In this document: one piece after another, positions 25,561 through 33,559 of the stretch
How the letters are laid out: the number at the start of each line of letters is the position of its first letter
How positions within the stretch are numbered: the first letter of the stretch is position 1
Source of the DNA: Bacteroidota bacterium
Lineage (GTDB): Bacteria > Bacteroidota > Bacteroidia > Chitinophagales > Saprospiraceae
Assembly: GCA_029557915.1 (NCBI GenBank)
Contig: JAKQHS010000002.1
Coordinates: 1-64,000 of the forward strand
Direction: 5' to 3'
DNA length: 64,000 bases
The notes under the pieces: generated by a model
What the model saw: only the letters and a program-made list of their open reading frames with translations
Databases searched by the model: none
Told to the model about the DNA's origin: nothing
Position numbers and translations under genes: made by a program

Positions 25561-25890
25561 CTTCTTCAGTTTTACAAGCCAATCCGCAATCTTCTCTACA
25601 TCCTTTTTGGGCACCTGCGGCATCGGCATCATCGGTGGATAGCCGGGCCAGCGGGACTGGTCGGGAGCGTAGACCGCCTGGACTAATTCCGCCTTTTTAA
25701 GCCCTTTGGAGGCGATCTCCATCCAGGATGGGCCGATGAGTTTGACGTCGGCCTTATGACAGGTGAAACAGGTATGTTTGACGAGCAATTCATTGACGGC
25801 CTTGGGTATCTCCGTCTGAGCCTGGCTTTCAAGGATCCCTCCGAAAATGAAGGTCACGGCCAGGAGGATCATCGGTTTAATTTTTTTCAT
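25558..25890 (-). CDS. small periplasmic class I cytochrome c
   Basis: A 110-residue protein. The signal sequence MKKIKPMILLAVTFIFGGILESQAQ is followed by a monohaem domain with CFTCH at residues 41-45 and, near the C-terminus, a Met-rich loop (PPMMPMPQVP) supplying the axial Met. Such short c551/c552-like proteins carry electrons in the periplasm. An upstream in-frame ATG (25905, MSDIP) exists; the chosen start fits a normal signal sequence. It is a single minus-strand gene. Confidence 0.9.
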   Translation of the reverse strand: MKKIKPMILLAVTFIFGGILESQAQTEIPKAVNELLVKHTCFTCHKADVKLIGPSWMEIASKGLKKAELVQAVYAPDQSRWPGYPPMMPMPQVPKKDVEKIADWLVKLKK

Positions 25891-25960
25891 TGGAATATCG
25901 GACATCTTCTTTCAAATCTCATTTAAAACGGATGGCAAAGATAAAAGGTTACAGGGATAT

Positions 25961-26005
25961 CAATAGTCAATAGTCAATAGTCAATAGTCAATGGTCAATG
26001 GTCAA
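25961..26005 (+). repeat. 7-bp period array (CAATAGT/CAATGGT)
   Basis: Six consecutive, nearly perfect heptamers lie between cytochrome c and the 3' end of the UPF0173 gene. Confidence 0.9.
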
Positions 26006-26057
26006 ATCGGTTGCCAGTAATCGGTAGTGAGGAAAGGTTTTTTACTCTGTTCACAGC

Positions 26058-26738
26058 TCAAAGCTCAATACTCTCCCCTATCCCCGGCAGCAACAGATCA
26101 ATGCCTTCCTTTTGGAAAGCGGCCACCGCGGCCCCTTTGTCGATTTTGATATAACCGAAGGTATCGTAATGGACCCCGACCACCTTTTCAGCGCCCAACC
26201 ATTTTGCGGCCTGAACAGCATCTTCCACACCCATAGTAAAATTATCGCCGATGGGAAGGATGACAAACCGGAAAGGCCCGGAGGACCTGAACCATTGCAT
26301 GTCGAGGCAAAGGGCGGTGTCGCCGCTGTAATAAAAGGTTCCCTCCTCTGCGGTTATAATAAAACCCATCGGGCTGCCCCCATAAGAGCCATCCGGCATG
26401 GAAGAGGAGTGGACCGCGTGGGTGCATTTGACGGTTCCGAAATCAAAGGTCCACTTGCCCCCGGTATTCATGGGGTGAAATTGGGTCACTCCCTGGTCGC
26501 GCATCCACATGGCCACCTCAAAGGCCCCGACCACGGTGGCAAGGGTGGCCTGCGCAATGGCCACCGCATCGGCCGTGTGATCACTGTGCCCGTGGCTGAG
26601 CAGGATATAGTCCGCGGTTATCTTTGAAATATCGATATGCCCGGCAAGTTCGTTGCCGGTTATAAAAGGGTCGAAGAGCAGGATTTTTTGTTTGATCTTC
26701 ACGCTGAAGCAGGAATGTCCGTAATAGGTCAGTTTCAT
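26058..26738 (-). CDS. UPF0173 metal-dependent hydrolase (MBL fold)
   Basis: A 226-residue cytoplasmic protein of the YtkL/UPF0173 type: start MKLTYYGHSCFSV, LLFDPFITGN, metal site LLSHGHSDHTADA, THAVHSSSMPDG, YYSGDTALCLDM, LPIGDNFTMGVEDA and VGVHYDTFGYI. All usual metal ligands are present and the length is standard. The physiological substrate of the family is not established. It is divergent from the YfiT-like gene. Confidence 0.92.
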   Translation of the reverse strand: MKLTYYGHSCFSVKIKQKILLFDPFITGNELAGHIDISKITADYILLSHGHSDHTADAVAIAQATLATVVGAFEVAMWMRDQGVTQFHPMNTGGKWTFDFGTVKCTHAVHSSSMPDGSYGGSPMGFIITAEEGTFYYSGDTALCLDMQWFRSSGPFRFVILPIGDNFTMGVEDAVQAAKWLGAEKVVGVHYDTFGYIKIDKGAAVAAFQKEGIDLLLPGIGESIEL

Positions 26739-26788
26739 CGGTAAATGCTTATCTGCCTAAATGTAATGCTGTCCGTCGAAAAGAAATT

Positions 26789-26796
26789 TATATTTG
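26789..26796 (+). promoter_or_regulatory. -7 box TATATTTG before the YfiT-like gene
   Basis: An exact TAnnTTTG match, 19 bp before the ATG at 26816. Confidence 0.5.
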
Positions 26797-26815
26797 TGTT
26801 TTAATAATATATCGG

Positions 26816-27349
26816 ATGACCGACCTCGAAGCATTAAAATTTCCGGTGGGCAAGTTTCATAAACCGGATTTTGTATCCCCGCATCACCTCAAAGCCTGGA
26901 TACAGGATATTCGCGATTTTCCCGGCCTGCTCGCCAAAGAATTGGAGGGGCTCTCCCCCGCTGACCTGCTCAGGACCTACCGGCCAGGGGGATGGACCAT
27001 CAGCCAGGTGGTCCACCATGTGGCGGACAGCCATATGAACAGTTTTATCCGGTTTAAGCTTTCCCTCACCGAGGAACACCCAACCATCAAACCATACCTG
27101 GAAGGATTGTGGGCCGAATTGCCCGATGGCAAGGATCTCCCCCCCGTTATTTCCCTCAACCTGCTGACAGCCCTTCATGACCGCTGGTGCCACCTGCTCG
27201 ACCGCATGACCCCCAAGGATTTTCACAAAGGCTATTTCCATCCTGAAAAAAACAGGGTGGTCAACCTGGATGAAGCCACTTGCCTTTATGCCTGGCATTG
27301 CAGACACCACCTTGCACATATCCGACTTGCCAAACAAAAGGCTTCCTGA
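26816..27349 (+). CDS. YfiT/DinB-like putative metal-dependent hydrolase (bacillithiol transferase type)
   Basis: A 177-residue cytoplasmic four-helix protein. The N-terminal KFPVGKF and IRDFPGLLAKELEGLS...TYRPGGWTISQVVHHVADSH are typical of YfiT/BstA, as is the C-terminal YAWHCRHHLAHI, which supplies the metal-binding histidines (near 67-68 and 164-168). Relatives transfer bacillithiol or hydrolyse its conjugates; bacillithiol is made by some Bacteroidota. Its stop overlaps the rhodanese start by 1 bp (TGATG), so the two are translationally coupled. Confidence 0.9.
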   Translation: MTDLEALKFPVGKFHKPDFVSPHHLKAWIQDIRDFPGLLAKELEGLSPADLLRTYRPGGWTISQVVHHVADSHMNSFIRFKLSLTEEHPTIKPYLEGLWAELPDGKDLPPVISLNLLTALHDRWCHLLDRMTPKDFHKGYFHPEKNRVVNLDEATCLYAWHCRHHLAHIRLAKQKAS

Positions 27350-27756
27350 TGGCATGGAGGTTGCTTTTTCTGATTTTTTTCACCTGGTCCGCCGCATGCA
27401 AACCGTCTGTTTCCGGGTCTGCGCCGCCAGGTAAAAAGGATTCCAGGACATTGAATGTTCAGGACTTCCTGGAGGCCTACCGCAAAGAACCCGCCGGCCA
27501 GGCCATGCTTATTGACCTTCGTACACCTCCCGAATTTGAGGATGGTTTTATCCCCGGTGCAGTGATGATCAATTACCTGGAAGACGACATCGATCTGCAA
27601 TTGGGGCGGCTGGATAAATCGAAAACCTACTATATCTATTGCCAGCAGGAGGGACGCAGCGTCCTTTGTATACAAAAGATGGAGAATATGGGGTTCAAAA
27701 AAGTGTATCTCATGAAAGGCGGCTATGACGCTTTCCTCCTTTCCGGCCCCAATTAA
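27349..27756 (+). CDS. rhodanese-domain lipoprotein
   Basis: A 135-residue exported protein: signal MAWRLLFLIFFTWSAAC with acylatable Cys17, then a single rhodanese domain (residues 33-133) with LIDLRTPPEFEDGFIPGAVMINY and an active-site loop YCQQEGRS containing Cys98. Probable sulfur-transfer or redox role in the envelope. The frame is open further upstream inside the YfiT gene, but the signal sequence and TGATG coupling fix the start at 27349. Confidence 0.9.
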   Translation: MAWRLLFLIFFTWSAACKPSVSGSAPPGKKDSRTLNVQDFLEAYRKEPAGQAMLIDLRTPPEFEDGFIPGAVMINYLEDDIDLQLGRLDKSKTYYIYCQQEGRSVLCIQKMENMGFKKVYLMKGGYDAFLLSGPN

Positions 27757-27828
27757 AACGGCTGATTTAATTGAATTGATTTTTTCCCCTTTGAGGATAC
27801 TGCTTAACTTAGTTGTACATACCGGCCC

Positions 27829-28587
27829 ATGAAATCACTTTTAACCTGGATGGCTTTCCTGCTTGTGTCCCCTGCCTTTGGCCAGGGCAACCAAGGCCTT
27901 ATAACCTTTGAACAAAAAATAAACCTGCACCGGAGGATCCCAGCGGAGAACGAAGATTTGAAGAGCAGGATGCCCGAATTCCAGACCACACTTCATGAAT
28001 TGCTTTTTAAAGAAAATGAATCCCTGTTTCGGCCCCTGGAGGAAGAAGAGGATGCCCCGATGAGCGGCCCGGGAAACGGAGGGATGATCATGCGGTTCCG
28101 CCGGCCTGAAACCATTATTTACCGAAACCACGATGCCGAATATCAACTTGCCCAGCGCAGCCTTTTTGAGAAAAAATATTTGGTCGAAGACACCCTCAGG
28201 ATTGCACCCTGGAAACTCGGAATGGAGTCAAAAGAAATCCTGGGATACCCCTGCCTGAAAGCCACCCTGGAAACGGAAACAAAACGCGATACCCAGTGGA
28301 TTCGCACCCGCGTCACCGCCTGGTTTACCCAGGATATCTTCAGTCCTTTCGGCCCGGATACTTATGGGGGCTTGCCTGGCATGATCCTTCTCCTCGATAT
28401 CAATGAAGGCGAAACGGTCTATTCAGCCACCCGTATCGATCCGTCGGCCGACCTTGGTGACCTTAAAGCGCCGGTGAAGGGGGAAAAAATCAGCGGAACC
28501 CAATTCAAGGCCCTGATGGAGGAACGAATGAAGGAATTTCAGCGGAACGGCAGGGGGCCGGGCCAGCGCATGATCCGGATGAATTAA
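27829..28587 (+). CDS. GLPGLI-family secreted protein
   Basis: A 252-residue exported protein with signal MKSLLTWMAFLLVSPAFGQ. The family motif appears as YGGLPGMILLLD near residues 182-193, after WFTQDIFSPFGPDTY, a conserved layout. The start GLITFEQKINLHRR is also usual. The family is restricted to Bacteroidota and has no known activity; members often sit in envelope or metal-related loci. A 7-bp array lies just after the stop. Confidence 0.88.
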   Translation: MKSLLTWMAFLLVSPAFGQGNQGLITFEQKINLHRRIPAENEDLKSRMPEFQTTLHELLFKENESLFRPLEEEEDAPMSGPGNGGMIMRFRRPETIIYRNHDAEYQLAQRSLFEKKYLVEDTLRIAPWKLGMESKEILGYPCLKATLETETKRDTQWIRTRVTAWFTQDIFSPFGPDTYGGLPGMILLLDINEGETVYSATRIDPSADLGDLKAPVKGEKISGTQFKALMEERMKEFQRNGRGPGQRMIRMN

Positions 28588-28591
28588 AAAT

Positions 28592-28640
28592 TAGTAGTCA
28601 ATAGTCAAGAGTCAGTAGTCAAGAGTCAGTAGTCAGGGTG
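28592..28640 (+). repeat. 7-bp period array (CAATAGT/CAAGAGT/CAGTAGT)
   Basis: Six to seven heptamers occupy almost the whole gap between the convergent GLPGLI and thioesterase genes. Confidence 0.88.
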
Positions 28641-28649
28641 AGGGAACAG

Positions 28650-29183
28650 TTAAAAGAAGATTTTCTTTCCTTCAATGACTTCTTTCAGTACCCTCGCGTT
28701 TTTGCCATCGAGTCTTCCGCTGAGCAGCAATCGCATTTCACGGCGCAACATCGCTCCTTCGTACAATTGTTTTTCCAGTTCGGTCTCGGGGATGAGTTCC
28801 GGAGCCTGCACCGGCACATGGGTATCCGCATCGAGGGCCACAAAGGTAAAAAAGGCGTGCGTGGACAATTCGGCATCCCTGCGGCGGGAATCGCTGGTGA
28901 AAACCTGCACATAAATTTCCATGGAAGTGTTGAAAGCCCGGGTAATGCAGGCCTCAAGGGTGATGACATGGCCCAGGGGAATCGGTTTCCGGAAGGAAAG
29001 ATGATCCACGGACAAGGTTACGCAATAGGTCTCTGCATGCCGGTTGGCGCAGATGGCGGCCGCGATATCCATCCACCGCATGAGATTACCGCCCATCGCA
29101 TTGCCCAGGGCATTGGTATCGTTGGGCATGATCATTTCGGTCATGACCGATTTTGATTCCGAGACTTTTTTTGACTTATTCAT
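28650..29183 (-). CDS. hotdog-fold acyl-CoA thioesterase
   Basis: About 177 residues. A hotdog domain of the cytosolic acyl-CoA thioesterase group: SKSVMTEMIMPNDTNALGNAMGGNLMRWMDIAAAICANRH (the catalytic N-x-x-G-x-x-x-G-G pattern), VDHLSFRKPIPLGHVI and THAFFTFVALD. It hydrolyses acyl-CoA in the cytoplasm; chain length is unknown. An alternative ATG is at 29210 (MAPSILKLS). It follows lipB on the same strand with a gap of 31 bp, suggesting a small acyl-metabolism operon. Confidence 0.9.
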   Translation of the reverse strand: MNKSKKVSESKSVMTEMIMPNDTNALGNAMGGNLMRWMDIAAAICANRHAETYCVTLSVDHLSFRKPIPLGHVITLEACITRAFNTSMEIYVQVFTSDSRRRDAELSTHAFFTFVALDADTHVPVQAPELIPETELEKQLYEGAMLRREMRLLLSGRLDGKNARVLKEVIEGKKIFF

Positions 29184-29214
29184 ACTGAGTTTTAAAATGG
29201 ATGGAGCCACCCGG

Positions 29215-29925
29215 TCATACCAAGGCGCATTGAAATTCCTGTTCGAAATGATAGCAGAGCCGGGCCTTGACCTGCGTGAGATCCGGGGGACGGTTGGTTT
29301 CGAGATGGAGGGAAGTCACTCCTTTGTCCGGATCGCGGATCCCGCAGGGCACTATGTAATCAAAGGGCGTCAGATCGGCAAGGATATTGAAGGCCAGGCC
29401 ATGCAGGGTCACCCAACGGCTCATGTGGACCCCGATAGCACATATTTTTTTAGGCAGGCCGCCATGCCTGGAGTTAAGCCAAACCCCGGTGTATTTTGGG
29501 TTTCGGAAAGCCTCAAGGCCATACTCAGCCAGTGTAAGCATCACGATGTTTTCGAGGCTGCGGACATAGCGGTGGACGTCGGTGTAAAACCATTCCATGT
29601 CGAGGATCGGGTAAACCACCCACTGACCCGGGCCATGATAGGTAATATCCCCTCCCCGGTTGATCCGGTAAAATTCAATGCCCTTATTCCCCAGGAGCTC
29701 TTCATTGATCAAAAGATTTTGTTCTTTTCCAGACCGTCCCAGGGTAAACACCGGCGGGTGCTGGCAAAAGATGAGGTAAAACGGCCCGGTCTCTTTCTGT
29801 TTCAGGGGCCCGGTTTTTTTTTGAATGATGGATTGATGCAGGGCCGTCTGCCTCTCCCAAGCTTCCCGGTAGGGCACGAGGCCCCAGTCCTCGAGAATGA
29901 CCTGTTTTTCTAAGGGCACAGCCAT
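29215..29925 (-). CDS. lipB: octanoyl-[acyl-carrier-protein]:protein octanoyltransferase LipB
   Basis: A 236-residue cytoplasmic enzyme that moves octanoate from ACP to lipoyl domains, the first step of lipoate assembly. Motifs: FTLGRSGK, INRGGDITYHGPGQWVVYPILD, the catalytic Lys region PKKICAIGVHMSRWVTLHGLAFN and the catalytic Cys in DYIVPCGI. Length and motif order are standard. It is the first gene of a pair with the thioesterase. Confidence 0.96.
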   Translation of the reverse strand: MAVPLEKQVILEDWGLVPYREAWERQTALHQSIIQKKTGPLKQKETGPFYLIFCQHPPVFTLGRSGKEQNLLINEELLGNKGIEFYRINRGGDITYHGPGQWVVYPILDMEWFYTDVHRYVRSLENIVMLTLAEYGLEAFRNPKYTGVWLNSRHGGLPKKICAIGVHMSRWVTLHGLAFNILADLTPFDYIVPCGIRDPDKGVTSLHLETNRPPDLTQVKARLCYHFEQEFQCALV

Positions 29926-30038
29926 GGTCCAATGATCTTCGTATCCATAATCGTCGTTTTTAGTATGTCGGCAGCCGATTTAACGCAAAATTAACCGCCT
30001 TTAAGATATCGTTCATACCTGCCTGAAGCCTTTGGTTA

Positions 30039-30046
30039 TATTTTTG
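30039..30046 (+). promoter_or_regulatory. -7 box TATTTTTG before the T9SS miniprotein
   Basis: An exact TAnnTTTG match, 19 bp before the ATG at 30066, in the gap divergent from lipB. Confidence 0.45.
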
Positions 30047-30065
30047 ATTCATCGATATTTTTCCC

Positions 30066-30431
30066 ATGAAGTGGAGTCTGACACTGGTTTTATTTTTAAT
30101 ATGCGGCCTGTCCCGGGCACAGTCCAAATCCGATTTAAACCAGCACAAGTCTTTTGAGGTGATTTACACCTCCCTAAAGGTCTATCCCAACCCGGTCGCG
30201 AGCCTGGCCACTCTGGAATTTAAATTGGCACAGCCGGCCCAGGTGCGGGTAAGCCTGCTCAATATCCTTGGTGCGGAAGTCAGGGAAATCTTGCGCGAAT
30301 CCCTCCCCCAGGGCAATCAGAATATCCGGTTCAGCGCAGACCAGTTGGAAAAAGGCACTTATTTTCTTCGGCTTTCGGTCAACGGGGATATTGTTAAAAC
30401 CATCCGGGTGGCCGTCAGCAACCGCACCTGA
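30066..30431 (+). CDS. T9SS sorting-domain-only miniprotein (121 aa)
   Basis: Signal sequence MKWSLTLVLFLICGLSRAQ, a linker of about 18 residues, then nothing but a type A T9SS C-terminal domain (SLKVYPNPVASLATLEFKLAQPAQVRVSLLNILGAEVREI, then YFLRLSVNGDIVKTIRVAV). There is no cargo domain and no upstream frame that could supply one. Type A CTDs normally direct large proteins across the outer membrane and are removed on attachment. It lies 62 bp upstream of a redoxin-dockerin gene that lacks any CTD. A decayed larger protein or a free CTD partner are both possible. Confidence 0.85.
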   Translation: MKWSLTLVLFLICGLSRAQSKSDLNQHKSFEVIYTSLKVYPNPVASLATLEFKLAQPAQVRVSLLNILGAEVREILRESLPQGNQNIRFSADQLEKGTYFLRLSVNGDIVKTIRVAVSNRT

Positions 30432-30493
30432 TCCCTTCCTCTTGACTTTTGGCACGATCTGTGTTAGCTTTAGTACTTGTGATTCAGGCAAGT

Positions 30494-31600
30494 ATGAAAA
30501 TCTGTTTGATTATTTGGTTTACAGCCATCTGCTTTCTGCCCTGCTTTGGCCAGAAGAAGGCAAAGGACTTTAAAGTCACCACCACGGACCTCAAAACCAT
30601 TGAGTTGTACAAGGACTACCTCAACAAGGGCAAGGTGGTGATGGTCCAGATCTTTTTTGTGGATTGCCCGCCCTGTAACGAGATCGCTCCCAATATTTCA
30701 GCGCTCTACAAAAAATACGGCAGCGGCAGCAAACGCGTTGAATTCATTGAACTCAGCAACAAATCCTGGGACAACAATGCCGCGGTCCAGGGTTATAAGA
30801 CAAGATATAACCTCAATTTTCCTTCCGTGAGCAGCGAAGGAGGCAGCGTTCAGGCGGCAGCCCTGTATTCGGACAATTCTTATGGCTCTTTCCTGGGCAC
30901 GCCCACTTTTATAATCATTGATCCTACGGGCGGCGTCACCTTTGATCCGAGGGGACAACACGCAGATGCAACGACAGTCAGGCTGGACACTGCCCTCGCC
31001 AGGGCCCTGAGGGTGCCCACCGTTCCCGGTTCGGGTTCCGGGGGAGAGGGAAACAATCCCTCTACCGGGATCAAAAGGGATACCCTCAACCTTCATGGAA
31101 AGCTAAGCCTGGGTAGTTCAACGCTCGGGCTGGTGACCCTGAAACTCAGCTGGAACAAAAAATCTTATACGTTCAGAACGGACATCCAGGGCAGTTTTAA
31201 GTTTCAGGCGATCGATACGGCAAGAACGACCAACGACATCCGCATGGAAGTGGAATACCCGCTCGATTACATTACTTCCGTCTCCACCATAGACCTGATC
31301 CTGATTCAAAAACATATCCTCGGAGTAAAACCTTTTGGCGATTACAAACAAGTGATCGCGGCCGATGCCGACCTCAACGGGGAAATCAATGTCGTCGACC
31401 TGGTGGAACTTCGAAAACTCATCCTTGGCCTCCAGGACAAACTCACCGCTCCATCCTCCCAGGTCACCTGGATCAACCACCGCAACCTGATCCGGAATCT
31501 TTCCCAAGCCATCCCGCTTGAAGATATTAAGTCCCTGGGCAGTAACGGCATACAGCTGGAAATCGTAAAAACGGGGGATGTGAGTTTGTATAATCAGTAG
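30494..31600 (+). CDS. exported thioredoxin-like protein with dockerin-like C-terminal module
   Basis: A 368-residue protein. Signal MKICLIIWFTAICFLPCFG; a thioredoxin-fold domain with CPPC at 58-61 (FFVDCPPCNEIAPNI) and cis-Pro loop FLGTPTFIIID; a linker with GSGSGGEGN; a beta-sandwich; then a dockerin-like double motif at about 262-315 (STIDLILIQKHILGV...IAADADLNGEINVVDLVELRKLILGL). It ends at VKTGDVSLYNQ, where the giant protein with the same module continues to cohesin-like and T9SS domains. The stop codon lies in a 7-bp array, so the gene may have been shortened there. The frame is open 15 codons upstream, but the signal sequence sets the start. Confidence 0.85.
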   Translation: MKICLIIWFTAICFLPCFGQKKAKDFKVTTTDLKTIELYKDYLNKGKVVMVQIFFVDCPPCNEIAPNISALYKKYGSGSKRVEFIELSNKSWDNNAAVQGYKTRYNLNFPSVSSEGGSVQAAALYSDNSYGSFLGTPTFIIIDPTGGVTFDPRGQHADATTVRLDTALARALRVPTVPGSGSGGEGNNPSTGIKRDTLNLHGKLSLGSSTLGLVTLKLSWNKKSYTFRTDIQGSFKFQAIDTARTTNDIRMEVEYPLDYITSVSTIDLILIQKHILGVKPFGDYKQVIAADADLNGEINVVDLVELRKLILGLQDKLTAPSSQVTWINHRNLIRNLSQAIPLEDIKSLGSNGIQLEIVKTGDVSLYNQ

Positions 31601-31630
31601 TCAATAGTTAGTAGTCAGTAGTCAGTTAAC
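31594..31630 (+). repeat. 7-bp period array over the redoxin-dockerin stop codon
   Basis: The heptamers (CAGTAGT, CAATAGT, TAGTAGT, CAGTAGT) begin inside the last codons; the final Gln codon and TAG stop are part of the first unit. Confidence 0.85.
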
Positions 31631-31643
31631 AGTTTATCAGCCT

Positions 31644-31680
31644 GACAATTCAGCAATTCAACAATTCTACAATTCAACAA
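31644..31680 (+). repeat. 8-bp period array ACAATTCN
   Basis: Four octamers (ACAATTCA, GCAATTCA, ACAATTCT, ACAATTCA) follow the 7-bp array, the same order as at 19978-20080. Confidence 0.85.
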
Positions 31681-31707
31681 AAAAGGGCCTCCCCGACCAG
31701 GAGACCC
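31679..31707 (-). terminator. rho-independent terminator of the surface lipoprotein gene
   Basis: On the minus strand an 8-bp stem (31700-31707 with 31685-31692, one G-U pair, 7-base loop) is followed by six Ts (31679-31684). It lies about 70 bp past the stop of the lipoprotein gene. Confidence 0.8.
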
Positions 31708-31750
31708 TCCACTATATAAGTGTGAAACAAACAGTTCAGATAATAGTATT

Positions 31751-31778
31751 CAGCAGTCAGCCATCAGCAGGCAGGCCT
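31751..31778 (+). repeat. short 7-bp period array (CAGCAGT/CAGCCAT/CAGCAGG)
   Basis: Four degenerate heptamers reach the stop codon of the minus-strand lipoprotein gene. Confidence 0.6.
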
Positions 31779-33534
31779 ATTTCATATAATCCTTGGCACT
31801 GGGATTAAATTCAGACCAGCCATTGGTCCAGTTGGTGGATTTTAAAGCGCCTATATAATCGACATTCTCAAAAAAGGCGGGCAGACCCGTATTGCTTCCT
31901 CCCTTCTCCAGTCCGTCGCTCAGGCCGGTGGTGAGCACCAAAGTAGGCTTGGCGGTGAAAATATCCGCCTGGAGGCCGGTCTGGCTCCTTTTCAACAGGA
32001 TCTTATTCCCTTCAATCCCCGCAAACCATTCCGATGGTTTTTTATCGCCGATCTTGATATCCGCAGGAGGATTGGCGGTATTCAGGTCACGGATGGCATA
32101 ACCACGGGGGTTATGGTTGGTCCCGTTTCCAAATCCGTTATCACCCCATCCATCCAGTCCGGCAACCACCACATTCTTCAATTGGAGTTCCCCGTTGGCA
32201 GCGTTGGCCTGGGTGGTGGAACCATCAATGTATATCCCATTCGGGTACCCGGTGACGACCGTGTTATATATTTTGATTTTGGTATTTCTGCGCAGGTGCA
32301 TTCCGTTCTGGAATTGAGGGCTGATGGAAGTCGCCACCTCGGCTTTGGGGCCAATAATGCTGACGTTGGAAAAATAGGGCGCGGTGAAAGGCATCGCGGC
32401 GCTGCCGCTTCCATCATTGTCCACTTCAAATCCATTGGAGCCGGATTGATCGGCCTGGGTGGCTCCTCTCAGGCCAATGGCAAATTGTACATTCCCGGAA
32501 TACCCGTTGTCGACGTCGAAATCATCATCCAGGCCCCGATAGGCAACCAGGTATTTGGCGTTCACCGTGCCGCCAAACCATTCGAAGGCGTCATCCAACC
32601 CATAGGAGCATTGCACGTATTCTATTTTGGTGCCCCGGCCGACCGATCCCATCGTCAGTGAATTCACCTCCTGGTTGGGATTGATGGGAATGCCGGCATA
32701 TTCAATCCGGACATATTTCAGGACACCGGAATTGTCCTCATCGTCATTGCCGCCATGGAAAGCTCCATATTGGCCTTCCAGTTCACCGGTACCCCCTGGC
32801 AAATTGTTCTTGGCTTTCCCGCAAAGGACCAGTCCTCCCCAGTCTCCGGGTTCACGTTCGCCGATCGCCCGTTCTGAAGTGAAGATGATTGGTTCGGCTG
32901 CAGTGCCTTCAGCAATAATCCTGCTCCCGCGGTGCACGATCATCGTGCCTTTGGTGGCCCGTTCACCAATGATCACGGTACCGGCCTGGATGGTGAGTAC
33001 GCCGGTTTTAGTGGGATTTCCGTCTTTGGTCAGATCTTCCCCTACCCGGACAAAACCTTTGAGCCGGTAAACCTTGTCCTTGGTCCAGCTGACGTTACCT
33101 TCCAGGATCCCGCTGACATCCACGATGGGTTTTACAGGAAGTGCCGATACGGTAATGACCTGGGGCCCGCCGACTGTGACCTGGTCGTCGTAGTCCGACA
33201 CCACGAAGGTGAAGTTGATGTTCGTACCCGAAGGCAGGGCTTCGATCGTATAGGTTTTGCTGTACTGATCGGTTTTGGTCCCTTCGGAATAGGTTTTATA
33301 GTCAAAGTCTGCTCCGTTTTTCAGCACCTGAAGGGTTTTTAAGCCCCTTTCAGATTGCAGGCTCACGGTTATGTTTACAACGGTTCCGGCTAATCCGGAA
33401 GCAGCGGTTCCGGGGGTCACAACGGGTGCCGGAAATACTTCATCCTCCTTTTTACAGGAGGTCTGGATCAACATCCAGGCCCCCAGCAGCAAGAGGGATG
33501 AAAGGGTAAGCAGTGGTTTAGTTTGGATCTTCAT
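31777..33534 (-). CDS. cell-surface beta-helix lipoprotein paired with a TonB receptor
   Basis: A 585-residue lipoprotein: signal ending MLIQTSC with acylatable Cys27, an Ig-like region (about 35-130), then a right-handed beta-helix (VLTIQAGTVIIGERATKGTMIVHRGSRIIAEGTAAEPIIFTS; DWGGLVLCGKAKNN; LDDAFEWFGGTVNAKYLVAYRGLDDDFDVDNGYSG). This type is common in Bacteroidota right behind a TonB-dependent receptor and is thought to bind ligand at the cell surface; the ligand is unknown. It begins 26 bp after the receptor stop and has its own terminator, so the pair forms one operon. Confidence 0.85.
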   Translation of the reverse strand: MKIQTKPLLTLSSLLLLGAWMLIQTSCKKEDEVFPAPVVTPGTAASGLAGTVVNITVSLQSERGLKTLQVLKNGADFDYKTYSEGTKTDQYSKTYTIEALPSGTNINFTFVVSDYDDQVTVGGPQVITVSALPVKPIVDVSGILEGNVSWTKDKVYRLKGFVRVGEDLTKDGNPTKTGVLTIQAGTVIIGERATKGTMIVHRGSRIIAEGTAAEPIIFTSERAIGEREPGDWGGLVLCGKAKNNLPGGTGELEGQYGAFHGGNDDEDNSGVLKYVRIEYAGIPINPNQEVNSLTMGSVGRGTKIEYVQCSYGLDDAFEWFGGTVNAKYLVAYRGLDDDFDVDNGYSGNVQFAIGLRGATQADQSGSNGFEVDNDGSGSAAMPFTAPYFSNVSIIGPKAEVATSISPQFQNGMHLRRNTKIKIYNTVVTGYPNGIYIDGSTTQANAANGELQLKNVVVAGLDGWGDNGFGNGTNHNPRGYAIRDLNTANPPADIKIGDKKPSEWFAGIEGNKILLKRSQTGLQADIFTAKPTLVLTTGLSDGLEKGGSNTGLPAFFENVDYIGALKSTNWTNGWSEFNPSAKDYMK

Positions 33535-33559
33535 AATAATTACATTTATACCTTTTGGT

